The notes under the pieces were generated by a model, which saw nothing but the letters and a program-made list of their open reading frames with translations, did not search any database and was not told where the DNA came from. Below, in pieces: positions 43,801 to 57,800 of a stretch of 64,000 bases of DNA. The stretch comes from Prunella strophiata (taxonomy: Eukaryota > Chordata > Aves > Passeriformes > Prunellidae): positions 22,726,385 through 22,790,384 of the forward strand of contig JAZBQD010000017.1 of NCBI GenBank assembly GCA_036583965.1, read 5' to 3'. Within the stretch, counting starts at the first letter, position 1; each line of letters starts with the position of its first letter. The translations under genes and the position numbers were made by a program.

Positions 43801-46800
43801 GATACAAGACACAGTGTTGCCACTGCAGCAGACCTTGAACTAAAGAGCAAGCAGAGGTAAGGTCTGGATGATTGGAAAAGATGGTGTTAGTATTCCTAAA
43901 ACAACTATTTGCAATGAATATAGTGCTCCAGAGAGACTGTGCTGGAGGTGAGGAAGGCTGAGGTTCCCTGTATATCTGTGAAGCTGCCATGTATTCCCAC
44001 TGGGCTGGGAATGATGTGGTTTGCAGTCTTGCACCTGGAAATGTCACTTGGCTCCAAAGCTGACAGCTTTAGCTGTGTGAGTTTGATCATTTTTGGTATT
44101 GCTTCTGAGCCATTTTCTTACCAAATCATAAAAAATAACGGTGGTTTCCACATTGCCCCCTGTGGATTATCAACTGTCAATAAGGCTTTAGTAAATGATT
44201 CCCAGAAAAGTATACTTTCATTTAATTTATTAGGAGAGTAAAGAGACTAATTGTGAAATGGATCGTAGTCTAGAAAGTTTGGCAGACACTGCTGTTGTTA
44301 TTACTGAAGCTTCTGCAGTTCACCCTTCATCATCTGAAGACAATGCTTCTGTCTTTAACTCATCAAGAGGCCAGAGTGATGGCTGTTGATACTGTTTGCT
44401 GAGACATTGACAGTGGGAGATTTGCTGGCTCATGTAGGAGGCTGTAGCAAGACAGGCCCACCTTTGAAATATGTAGGTGTCTTCTGTAGGACTGTTTAAC
44501 ATGGAGTCAAATTTTTCATGTGAGACCTTCTGCAGCTGAAGTCTGTTCATGTACCTCATTTGTGACAGGAGAGATGATTCTATTAAATGATGAAGCCTGA
44601 TTAAGGAAGCTGGTCTCTCCTTCTTGTCTCATCTTTCCTTCTTATGAGAAAGATGCCCAGAGAGAAAAATAACTGAGTGGACAATGTTGTATGTTGTAAT
44701 GTTGAATATCTTTTATAAGAAATGTATGCTGGTTCACAGATTTCTGTTTGATATTCAGTTGGTAGATTACCATGCATGTATGTCTTGTTTTGGTGGCAGA
44801 GAAGGCAGCATGTAGGTTTCTAACAAATTACTTGATATCATGTTGTCAGAAATTGTTAAAGTGTAATTAGTTCGCATTCTTTATGACTATATATTATGTG
44901 GATGTGGGAAAAGTGGTCAGAAGTCAAACTGTGATGTTCTATGTAAATTTTGGGACTGATATGAATATGATGCAAAATGCTGTGTTTTAAGAATTAAAGG
45001 TCAGAAACATAACATGTTTGTGTTCAATCTGGTTTTTTTTTCCTTCAGTTTAATTGACTGGAACAATCCTGCTATCATCAACAAAATGTATAAAGTGTAT
45101 CTTGGGGATATACCACTGAAAACCAAGGAGGTAAGATTTGCCTCAGAGTTGTCTATCTTCTTAATTGCTAAAGAAGTAATTTTAATTGTCTTACTTTATT
45201 TAAAAAAACATATATGTATTTCTTTAATCTGTCGCTTCCTTGGATATCTGCTTTCATTCAATATTTATGCTATTTGAATATTTTTTTTCTCTCTGTCAGT
45301 GTGTTCTGATTTGCAGCAGGAAGTAATTTACTGTTGTCCAGAGATGCACTATTTAATCTCTGTTTCTGACAGGGATCTGTTCTGAAACCAGAAATGAAAC
45401 GAGAGTCAGTCAGCACCCGTGTTAAATTAAAGATAGTTCCTCATCTTCTACGATCCCGGCAAGCTGCAGAAATGTTCCCAGCTAATATTCAGGTGATGCT
45501 TATTTTCCAAAGCTACATTTCCTAATAAGTTTGATGACACAGTTCCTCCAGTACTTAGAGGTAGGAAGCATTGTTACTGATGACAGTGTTTAGAGAAGAA
45601 GGGGAATGAAAATCTTTGAAAGTGAAGGCAGACACACTCTAATCTGCTCCTTCCTTTTTGTCAGGTGGTATATGATGGACTCTTCGGTGCAAACACAAAT
45701 GCAAAACTGAGAAGTCTGTCTTTGCAGTTTGTGCATCATATTTGTGTCATGTAAGTAGTTCAGAGAGCACAATGTTTTTTTGCTATGTGCCTAGAAGCCA
45801 CTCTGCTTAATAGAGATATAACTGAACTAATGAGTACTAAAACGCAGAGAAAGTAGGGGGTTTTTTACTTAATCCAGAAAGCTCAGTGTGTCTGTGCTTG
45901 CACACAGTAAGTTGTAATATCTAATCTTAACACAGTCGAGATAATTGATACTAGAGAAGAAACTTTCCAGGGATGCAAAAGATAATATTTTGTTGGTTTC
46001 TCTAATTGCAGTTGTCCAGAGAGTAAAATAAAGCCCTTAGGTCCAATGCTTTTAAATGGACTTACAAAGCTCATCAATGAATACAAAGAGGTAAGATGAA
46101 AAATTCTTTACTATAATTGTTCATGTGAATACAAGCAAAAAATAAATTTATGATGGAAACTGTTGTGTCTTTTCTTTGTGTTTGCTTGAGAGGTTGCCAG
46201 AGGATACCTTTTAAGAATTTTTGTTGGAAGAGAAGCAAATATTTTAAAATGCTATAAAGCAAAACTGTTTTATTTATTTAACACCTATAGATATGTGCTT
46301 GGGCACCAATTACAAAATCTGAAGAAACAATAGTGTTAGTAATAGAAAGAGAGAAGTCAAAGTCTAGCTGCCCTTACTCTAGAGCACACAAGGACCTCAA
46401 CTCTGGACATTTATCCCATTGTGTTAAGCAGCTGCATAGGCCTGCTTGTTACACATTCCATCCTATCTATCCAGGGATGGTATTACTATGGGAAGGGTTT
46501 TACCAAAGAGAGCTGCAAATGCTAGTCTGGTCTGATGAGGTGTTTTGAGTGCCATTTCAAAAGTCAGATTCCCCATGATACTTCTACATGAACTGTAGAA
46601 AGGGCAGATGTTGCAGATCACCTTTTCTGCAGCTTTGAACTTCTTGCTGCTTTGTTTGACCTTTGAATGTGACCTTCTGGCCTGAGCTGGCATTTAAATG
46701 CATGGGACACCCTGCCATTGGGAAGGGAATGAAAAAGGAGGAAGTAAGCCCCTGTGTATAAATGTGCTGTATTGGTCATCCACAGGATGCATTGTGCAAA

Positions 46801-49800
46801 CAGCTTCCTTTGTTTACAGCTGCTGTTCAGAGCTAGTGGTTTCTGTCCCTCTGCTACTGTTTCATAGCCTCACTGAATCTCCTTATTTGTTTCTCTTGAA
46901 CTAAAATGTAGTTAGCTGAGACCGGAAGAGAGATTTGCATTTTGCCACATCTTGCAGTTTCTCTGTTTCTTGGACAAAAGTGTGCTCCCTCTGTTTCTTT
47001 ATAATATTTTTATTCTTGGATAGAAATACTTTGTATTTTAGGATTCTTTTTCCATTAAAGCCTGCTTGACCAATTTGAAGACAGGATTTAAAGTAAATGT
47101 TTATTTATAAAAGATACACCTGTGTGTATTTTCTGGTTTTGCTAAATTCTGTTCATTGTTTTATTATTCAAGGATTCAAAATTGCTGTCAATGGCATATT
47201 CGGCAGTTGGAAAGCTCTCCAGGTAACTGAAGTTTCATTTAAGCAGTGGGACATTGAATAACTTCTCCAGAGTAACCAGTTAATTTATCAGCAGCAGGCT
47301 TTATGCCACCTACCAATTTTGCAGTTGAGTGCACAGTACAGAGAAAAGTGTTCTTGTGACAACTCCAGAGATGTAAAAAGAAATATGTTTGTAGCTAATA
47401 GCTTCTCTAGCAGTGATTAATGGCAGCTCATGAATTATGCACAGAATTTAAGAAATGGTTCCGCATTCTGAATTGCCAGAAATACAAATACAAGGAACGT
47501 ACAGCAAAGACCAGAGTGCATGAAGCTAGGCAAGTGCTATGTTCATCACCAGTCATGTGCTGGTGATCTGAGTGGTTGTCCATAACATGTCTTGCTTTCA
47601 AAACTGTGTTAAGGGAGGGAGAATGTGCTAAGATAGAGCAAACTTTCTGTACTGGCTCTAATTGTTTGACACTTAAAATTTGGAATGAGGGGAAGACCAA
47701 TGAAGTGTGAAGCATTTTAATTTAATAAAATAAAAGCTTCATGGATTAAAATATCTTGTTTCAGCCGAATGCCTCAGCTCTTTACCAAGGATATAGCACT
47801 GGTACAGCAGTTTTTTGAAGCCTTATGCAAGGTGAGTGCTGATGGGGCTTTGGGAAATCATTATTGTTTTCTTCTGATTTTACTGAATTGTTGACACTAT
47901 ACACTGTAAAGTGAAAACTTTTTGTTTTTTTACTGCAGGAAGATGCTGATACTAGGCTTGCCATTCAAGAGGCATTATCTATGATGGTTGGAGCATATAG
48001 TAACTTGGAAGGAGCCCAGCGTACCCTGATGGAAGCTCTTGTAGCTTCTTATTTAATAAAGGTATTTTCAGTGGAGTCAAAATCACATACCTTGAGAAAA
48101 GAGCGATTAATTGCCTGTTTCCTAACACTTCTAGTTAGAAGTTAGAATCCTGGAGCAGATCTTCCTTTTCTTACTGAATGTATTGGCCTGTCTGGGAGAA
48201 GGCAGGGTGTGTATGCTCAGATAAAATATTTTTAACGTGGCTCGGTGATGGCAAGGGAAGTAGTACTGCAGTTCTCTATTTGTTTTCTGTTTAGCAAAAA
48301 AACAAATCCTTTACAATTGCATTGTATGTTTCTCATAGTCTTCTCCTTAGAAAACTTGGAGAAGTAAATGCTTCAGGGACAGTCTTCTGAAACACTGTGG
48401 GACATTGAGAGTTTGGTAGAAAGGATCATTCGCTGCTAAGTGGGGTTTTAGCAGGCTGTGTGATATATGACATAAGGCACCTGTGAACCTCTCCAGGAGC
48501 TTAGCCTTGAGACACTAGTCTAGACTAAATCATGCTTGACTTACTCATACTTTGAGTGCCTTGTTTGTGTTAAGAATACACCAGAGGTCTGGATTTTCAG
48601 AAGGACTGAGTGTTGCATACTCTGTGCTTGCATGAGTACTCAGGCTGACTGTGGAGGTTGTATATATTTCTAGTGTAAGAGGTAATTTTCATGCTGATAA
48701 CTCCTTTGCTCAAGGGATCTAAATCTCCAGGCAGTACCTTTTTGAGTCTATGTGTACCTTACAGACACAATCACCACCCTAAGCTGGTATTTCTTTCTTA
48801 CCTCTGGCTATGCTGCTCCTAAGCATAGCTTGGTTTTCTGTGGTGAGATGATATATGCCCGTTTCATTTCAAAACTGCCTGGATGGGGCAGTTCAGTTTT
48901 TCAAGAATTAGTATGATTCCCTGAAGTGTGTACATGTTTAATTAAGCATTTAATTCCCACTTGTGTATATATGAAAAGTTTGCTTTTCTTTGGCCTGTCT
49001 CCTGCCTTATGAGCTGTAAGCATGAGTAGTGTCTCAAAATGTCTAAGCTTTTTGAATCATGTTGGTACCAGAGGTCAAAACAAATGAGTGATGATGTACA
49101 AGTGGTGAATGAAAGTCATTACTGCTGTCATTTAAAACTCAACCATATGTTTGTATTTTTTCCTCTTAAGCCTGAAGTTCAAGTGCGTCAAGTGGCTGTA
49201 AAATTTGCTAGCACAGTGTTCCCTCCAGATCATATCCCTTCCAGATACTTGCTCCTGTTAGCTGCAGGAGACCCGTAAGTTGTTTTCCTTTATAAATTAT
49301 TTTCATCTATATATATGCACACAAACGTATATACATTCAGTATAATAAATATATGCATTAAATATGAACACATGTATCTGTGTGTGTGTAAGTTTGCACA
49401 TAAATAACACAAAGAAAATTAAATATGGTAATTTGGAAATCAAACTTCATATTTTTGACATTCTGATGGAGAACTGTTACTCTACTCAGTGACAGTCTTG
49501 AGACTGTTTTTCTTGTTTTGGATGAACTGCAGTCACTAAAGCATTTCATGCTAATGATCAGTTGCAATTGCAGAAGTAAAAATACATTAACTGAAATCAC
49601 TTTTACAGTGTCTAGAAGTTATTTTTTCCTGGCAAATTCTGTCAGTCTATTTTTAGTTTGTATTTGCAGAGAGTTGAGCATATAGTTTTAAGAGTTGCCA
49701 CTCTCTGCTGAGGAGTAGATGACTCATTAAATTACAGAAATAATTTCATTTTTTTGTTTTCAGTTTCATTTCAGTTTTCTGTTACTGCAGTGTAAGTGGT

Positions 49801-51821
49801 GAGGTTTTTTTTTCCAACTTACTTTAATTACTAAAGTTTTGATGAAAGCAGCTATTGTGTAACTAAGGAAAGCTAAGCAGATCAGCTGCAACAAGCAGCT
49901 CTGTCATTGCAATGTCAGCACTGTTTCAGGAGTAGTTATCTGTTGTTAAGTAGATAATGATAAACCTAGTAGGTGGCAGCTGAAGCTTGACTATAGGAAG
50001 TGATAGGGAGAAGTAGCAGACAGGAAAACAAGGATGTGGGGATCAGGAACTGATGGTGAGCACTAGAAGGATGTAAGAGGAACAGAAGTGAGCTCATCCA
50101 GACAGTTTTGCAAAGAGCACTCAGTACTATCCCTTTTTCTTTTCTGTCTCTAAAATAAACAAATATTAAAAGTTGTAGTGGAAGATTTTTTTCTCCCTTT
50201 CTTTCAAAAAAAAAAAAGAAAAATAAACCCACATCTCATTAAAAAACTATTCTCTCTCCCCCAGCTTCCCAACATATCTTATTGCTCATTAAAGGCTTTT
50301 TGTTCTGTCCAAATAATGTCTGTTTCTCATCTTTTCTTCTGAAAGGCGGGAGGAGGTACATGGAGAAGCTCAACGGGTACTGAGAACATTTTCTGGAAAA
50401 AATGAAAAGGAGAGTTCTGGGAAGCAGATGCCTTCCTTCCCTGAAATGGTCCATTACATTCAAGACAAGGTACAGTGCTTCTGTCACAGTGAATGACAAA
50501 TAGATATGTGATACTCAGGCATGGGATAAGTGTGATCTTGCCTTCCCTGTGTCTGTTTCCTACAGCTGCCCCAAGGAATAAAATTAGTGAAAATCAAAGT
50601 AAGGATCACACATAGTATTTCATTGCCAAGATTACCACTCGTCATCACTTTCTGCTGTCAGTGATTGCAAGAGATCCAAATGTTAAGTAGCAAGGCAGAT
50701 CTTTTAATAAAGGGAATGTTTTGCTTTCTTGCAATTTGTGCAGATGATATGTGGAGTGAGGAATCCAGTTCTCAAGGGTTATAATCCAGCATGTTTTACA
50801 AGCACAGTTCCTGAAGGTGCTAGAAGACTACTTTTTATTTGGCTAAAATATTGTCTGTGTCACACACTTCTGTGTATAGTAGCGGTACTAGGCTTATAAG
50901 CAGTAAAGGAGATGTGGAGAGTCACTGACAATATTTTTTCTTGTGATAGCCTACCTTTTGAGGAATGTCAGAAGTATCTAATGTTGAAGCACGTGTGATT
51001 TAGCTAGACATCTGTGGTAGCAGAACTCCTACTCCTGAGAGATTTCTTGTGAAATACATAGTCTGGTGGTGTTGTACTCTATGAATACTCCAAAGTATTT
51101 CAGGTTGTGTGGGAAAACTTGCTTTTTTGTCCAGAGTGCTGACTACTTAAGTAGATATAAAAAAATTAAGAAACCAAGATTCAGTTTTAGATAACACTCT
51201 TAAATTCTGTTGCTCTGTAGTTAGTTTTAAAATTTTCCTTAACATTTATAGTGTCACTAAATAATTATGGATCAGTGTAGTTTAATCACTAGTGACAAAA
51301 GCAAGAGTCCTTCAATCGTGGGGCAATTAAAAATTTTTTGAGCACTTTTCAGATCTTCATGTGTCCTGAAGGTGTATTAAAAAATTCTAGAGGTGTAATT
51401 ATTTGTTTAGTTACCTCACAGTGTGATTTTTCACATACTATAATCTGTGACATTTTCAATAATCTGTGATGTTTGGAGATGCTTAAGAAATCTGTATGCA
51501 TTGCTTGGCACAATTGGCTGAGATGAAAAATGACTGCACGATTTAGCATGATCCTTGTCTCCTTCTGAAAAAAAAAAAAAAAAAAGTGAAAAGAGTAAGA
51601 CCCAGTCTGCTGGGTATGGGTGGGAAACCTTTCCTCAAGGGAGTCACTGTCTGTTCACTAAATCAGGTTTTCTTTAATAATTCTGTATGTCATTAAAATT
51701 AGCATTGCAAAAGATCATGGCATGTTAAGGGGAGTGAGGATCTGTTCTCTTCTGCAATTGCCTTGTGTGTTTACTCAGGTACAAGGCTGCCTGACCGACA
51801 TGCACTGATGTGCATGTTGCC

Positions 51822-51854
<33 letters not shown>

Positions 51855-54800
51855 ATAGCTTTTCTGCAGCATTTGCAGTGGGTGTCACTTAAAACTTCCT
51901 GTTTGGATGTTTTTCTGCTGGCATATTCCAGCTTGTCAAAGCTAACATTTACATGGAAAGAAGTTGCTCGCTTGCTGCTGCAGCCTTCCACATAGCAGAT
52001 AGAGAGAATACCTCTGAGTCTCTCTCAGTCTGAGAGGCTTCCCAGACTTGCCTGGTACAACACAGGGCACCCACCTCCCAGTCCTGGGGAAGCATGGCTG
52101 CCCTGCAGCCTCTCCAGGCAGAGCTGCCATTTAAAGCTTTCTGGCTCTGTCAGGGGGGAGGCTCAGAGTTTGGAAGTTTGTGAGGTACTTTACTTGTAAA
52201 TGCTTAAGTGCTTCTTTGTTTCCTGAAAGGAAGAAAGGATATTGTACTCCTTCAGCCTCCCCTGCTATTCTCTCTCATGCATTCAGTTTTCACTAAAGTA
52301 GATCGAACTAACTATTAGCAAGTGCACTGTGCCCTTTTTATTACAGAGCTGTTACACATTTTCAGTTATTAAGTGGAGGATTAACACGGTTGTATCAGCA
52401 AAATTTCACTGAGCTTTCCAACATCTCTGTTGTTATGGGTCTGAATGGTCCACTTTTAATGTATTCTGTTGTTTAGGCCACTCACCGAATAAAAACTCCA
52501 GCTAAATATATGACGGGAACTGCAGCGTTGCCTTTTAATCCTGCCACATTTGGAGAGGTAATTGTCTGGTTCTACTTCCTCAGATATGTGCACCACTATT
52601 TATCTAGAGGACTGTGTAAGAAGCTGACGGGTGCCATAAGTCACCCTGCATTCTAAAATTCTTCAAAACAGATGTTGGGATTAACTCTCCATCCTTTGTC
52701 CTTAAATGGCAGTCTGAACAAGATTTTCATGGGGGTCTTGGGAGGAATGTTCATGAGAGGGTTGCTCTACTGCTCTCTGCAGCATCTCTAATGGAGTAGC
52801 ATTAGATACAGACAGGCAGTCCTGTGCAGAGGTCCCATTATGTGCAGAGGCTTTTTTCCTAACAGAATCCCAGGCTCCAGTGATCTGTAGAAACAAACTG
52901 AGATGGGAAATGAGATTTGTATCAGCAATGTGTTGGGTTGCATTTGTACACATGCCAAATTGGTATAGGGTACAGGCTGAACTTTCTGCAAGGAGTTACA
53001 TCAGCTGATGATAAACCAAAACCAAAATGATTTAATCTTTAGATAGTGATGTAGGGTTGTCAGGCCTATTGCAGAAAGTGATCCTAAGGTTTGTTACACT
53101 TTATATTTGTTCCTGTGTCTATGCTAGCTTTTCTGTGTATATTTGATAAAGGGAAAAACTACTCCATTTTGGTTACATTGAATACAGCATATTCTCTGCT
53201 CTTTTGTTTCCTACATGGTTTTTCAAGTGCTTATGTATTCAGGATCCTGTGTTTTTTATCTTCTATACTTAGATAGTTCTCTATCTGCGGATGTGTCTTG
53301 CTCACAGTGCCGGTGTGGTGCCAACCTCACAGAGCTTGGCAGATATGCAAGATCATGCTCCAGCCATTGGACGTTACATAAGAAACCTCATGTCTGGCAA
53401 CCACATATCTTTCTCTTCCTCCTCCTCTTCAAAAAGTGCAGAAACCAACCCTGTATATATATATATTGGCCTTCTTCAGCAGCTCTTAGCTGGTGTTGGA
53501 GGTAAGAAGCTGTGTGCAGCAGTATCCTGAAGAAATAAGTGTCTTCTCTTACTAGAAATGAGTTGTCTTGTTTTTTGAACTTGGCTTCAGCAATCATAGA
53601 GTTGAAACACAGACTATATACTATTTAGTTTAAACTTGTTTTCTTCTGTGGTATTGAAAGGTGGGAGAAAGCGTAGCTGTAAAATTGCAGCATCAGTTGA
53701 CATAATAGTGTAAAATTGTGAAGCCATTGTATATAACAACTTCTTCACTAGTGAATGCTGTGTCTTCCTCACTCTGATAATAGTGTATCTGCCACAATTG
53801 TAGTCTAAAACATTTGAATGCATTTTGGATGACTTGCTACCAGAGTGTTTGCTTTTATTAGATTTCCTAATATGTCTGAGAAATATTATACCTTATTATT
53901 CTGTATTGTTTGTTATTCCTAGTGATTTACATATAAGTGCCTGAAATGCCTGATACTTCTTTACCTCTTTTTAGCACTGAATGTTGCATTGTTGTAAATA
54001 CTGGAACTGTTTAATAACCTCATTCTTTAATTATTGTTTAGGTTTGCCAGTCATGTATTGTCTTCTAGAAGTTGTTTCAGTGTATCCAGAAAAACTAGCC
54101 ACCAGATTTGTAGACAAAATGGATTGGATTAAGGTATTGTGGAAACCCTTTTCTTTTTTGTGTTTTTCTGGGGGGTGGATGGAGTTTGGCATTAGCAAAA
54201 TCTGGCACATTTCCCATGGTGAAACAGAGTATTATTTCCAAATATGCACTTGATTTGAAATCTGGTATTTCTACTCACAGTCAACACCTCATGAAATGTT
54301 GTATTTGCCAGGATGGGGAAAATTATTTTTTTGTTCTTCTGTATTACTGTTTTTGTACATTCGCTTACATGTTCTAGATAGTCTGTCAGCTATTCTAGGT
54401 ATAGTCATCCATTTTTTTCTCTGCAGAAGAAAAGTGAAGACAACATTCTGCACATTTTTGACAGTGTGAATGTTTTCAGTGGGAAGATGTGAATAACTTC
54501 TTAAAAGATGAGATTAATTACATCCCTAGTAGTTGTAGAGATCTTCCTGTGGAGATGTTTTTTTTTCCTATTTATTAACCCCAGACAAAGAAAAGCTCCA
54601 TACACTGGAGTCTGCTTGGGAATAAGCCAAAGGGAAATCTGTGTTCCCTTGATTCTTTTTTCAGACAGCTCTCTGCTTTTTCATATTTGCCTCAAACAAA
54701 TAGGATTTGATCCTATCCTGTCCTCAAATCTAGGATTTTTGAAGGTCTTACAGGTTGTCATTGCTTTCACTGGGGCAATCCGGCAGAAACAAATACTTAG

Positions 54801-57800
54801 TCAAGTATTAAAAAACATCAGAATGTGTTCTAGTAGTTTCTCCTGATGATATCTGTGCTGCATTGAGCTGTATGCAGGTTATCACTTCTCATTTATGTGC
54901 AGGTATGAACAGGTATGAACCACACAGGAGAATACTTAAAAATGTTGCCCTTTTCAGTATTCCTTATCATTTGTAGGAAACTATTCTTTGTCCTTGGCCT
55001 AGTGTCCCTTTTCCAGAATTGAGCTTCTAGGGGTAGTTATTGATAGCACTGAGTTTCAGAAATAGTGTTGTAAATCATATTTCATGTGTTTTTGCCTTGC
55101 CAAGTGAAACAAACAGGTTGAGGGGTTTGTTAGAAGTCAGATATGTGATCTGATGCTGTGTTGAAATTAACATTACATTTCATGACCCTGACAGATCATT
55201 TCTTGTTTGTTTGTGTGGCTCATTTTGGTTTCTTTGTGTTGGCCCAAGGCACTCAAATATTTGGGTATGAATTTTTCATGTGAGTGTGTTGCATTATACA
55301 TCAAATTGATGGTAGAGGTAAGATTATGTCTTTACAAATTACCCGAAGCTTCCAAAATTCAAATTTTAACAACTTATTTGGACATTACAAGATCTCAGGT
55401 ACATATTGGGTAATTTTGATTTGGGAACTGTGATTTCCTGGACACTTTTTTTTTTTGTCATTGTTGTATTTGAATGGTTAACCCTCTTGAGGTTTTTTAA
55501 TTCCCTTTGATTAATAAGAAGGATATGAAAACCTCCAGCAGCTCAGGGAAGGTGTAGTGGTTTATGGTGTGGGTTTTTTTAGCACAGTATGAATGCAAAA
55601 CCTGGAAGCTCTTAGCTGAAGACAAAATTCAGCCAAGAATTTGATGTGCACAGTTTTGACACAGAACTGGTGGGTGGCCCTCTTATGGCTAGTGGTCTTC
55701 TTTCACCAAAATGCTCAGTGTGTAATGAACGTTTTGTTGAATTTAGGACTGTGTTTCTTGTTAAGTGATAATGCTGTTGGTTTAAAATGTGCTTTCTGAA
55801 TTAGGAACTATTTATGTATCTCCATGACAATTGTCTTTGTATATTGAAGCTCTTTATGAACAGACTGGGTAAGAAGCTGCTTCCATATTTTCTGGCTTTT
55901 TTTTTTTAACTCCCACAGAACTTGATGAACACTAACAAAGAAGAAATGCGTGAGCTTGCAGCCCTGTTTTATTCTGTAGTGCTGTCTACCATGTCTGGAG
56001 ATGAGCTTAGGGCATCCTTGGAGCAGCTGATCAAGATGACGAAAGACAACCATGTAACTACCTTCCTTTGTCTGCTTCTTGTTTTTTCTTGTGTCATGTA
56101 ATTGATAGGATATTTGAATCTCACCATGTGTCCAGGATGTATTAGCCTTAATCTGGGTGTAAAATTAACTAACTGGCTTCCAGTTGGATGGTGAGAAGGG
56201 ATTGTTGTTGTAGGTGAGTGCAACAGATCTTTAAATAAATTAATCCCTGAAGCTCTTAAGGTCAGTAGGAGGATTTCATGGAAGCATAGCCCAAGCGAAG
56301 CAACGTCGTGTATTTAACCAGTTTTGGCCAGCTAAATAGCCACATACCATTGAGTGGTAATGGATCACACTACCTACCTCAAACTGTTTAGCTGTTCCTT
56401 ATTCCTGAGCACTCACATAATCAAGAAAATTTTTAACTTGTTAAATGTTCATCTCTTCCTCTCCTGAGCCACAGTCGCCTCCTGGGTTCTCACCACCTCA
56501 GGATCTTGTGCTGGTGTTAGGGCTGTGCCTTCTTCTCTCTTGCCCCACATGGACTGCTCAGCAGGCCTCTGCAGCTGTGTCTTTACATGCTGGGTTTGCC
56601 TGTCTTCTTTCTCCAGCAGCTCCTTTTGCCTCCCCCTTATCCTTATTTCTCCATTTTGCCACTGCAAGCGTGGAAAAGGAATCCTGGAAACAAACTGGTC
56701 TGGTTTCTTTGCTGATGTGTCTTGAATCCTGCATGGGAGGGAAAGCAGTAGTATTTCTAGGTTCTGTTTCCCCAAAATGGTTTTGTGTCAGTCTCTCTAA
56801 AGGACTTAAAGGGCCACCATTTTACATTGCAGGTAACAGGCTGACAAGAAGTGCTGATTGCTTTATGTTGTAGTTAACAAACGTGATTTATTTTGAATCT
56901 GTGAAATCTCTGTGTGTGAGCCAAAGCCATGTCATTGCTCAGTTCTGTGTCGGGTTCAGCTCCTGCAGTCATGAAGCCAGTATAGATGGGTCCCAGCCCC
57001 CACTGCTTTCAGCCCCACTCACCCATGTGAACCATGAAAGGCAAAAAAAGCAGAGTGTTCCCATGCCTTTGTGAGTCTGAGTCAGGTAGAGCTCTAACTT
57101 GCTGCTCCTGTACAAAACCACTTGAATTTGTATACCTAGGAGTGGTGGTGATGCTAGTGTCTCAGTAAGGACTGCAGTGTGAATGGATAACTAAAGTGGA
57201 GGTGGGGGAAGGATCCATCTTCTGCTGGCTTTGCTACAGTGAGACCACATTAAGGAACAGTTCCTGGTCGCCAGGCTAGGTTGAGGATCCCATTGTGGCA
57301 ACGCAGTTGCACTGGTGCAACATTTGTAGTGTTTAAAAACAAGAGATATTAAGCTCCAAGCTTAAGCTCCTGCACCCCTCCCTTTGTTTTTTTTTTTTTA
57401 TGCAGTTAGGTAGCATTTGGGTCTCACAGCCTTGTTTTTCCACAAAATCCATTTGCTGGAATTCACTTGTAGGAATAAACATGGTCATTAAGTAGTTCCA
57501 GCACCAAATCAGCATTGAAGAAATTGGTGTTCTTGACCAGTTTGAATTTAATTGTATTGTTTAGATTCATGATTTGTGGCCTACCAAGCTGTAGAAGCAT
57601 TGCCTTCAACATAGGCCAGGTGTGAACTCATTCTTAGCCACGCAGATGTAGAGTGATTACCCTGTGATGCTTTTTACTAAAGAGTACATTTTGTCCCCTT
57701 AGTCTGCATATGTCTGTTTTTTAAGTAGAGACAATGTAGTTTGGGGTTAATTTTTAAGTTTAGCTACCAAAGTGTAGCTTAGGAATGTGAGTGCTGGTGA

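Noticed and set aside
49305..49392. Possible microsatellite in ECPAS intron 16
   Set aside because: Only loosely repetitive TATA/TGTG text, with no consistent unit.
52995..53060. Possible C/D-box small nucleolar RNA (a TGATGA-like motif) in ECPAS intron 18
   Set aside because: No paired D box with a terminal stem at suitable spacing could be found; the same holds for other TGATGA occurrences in the introns.
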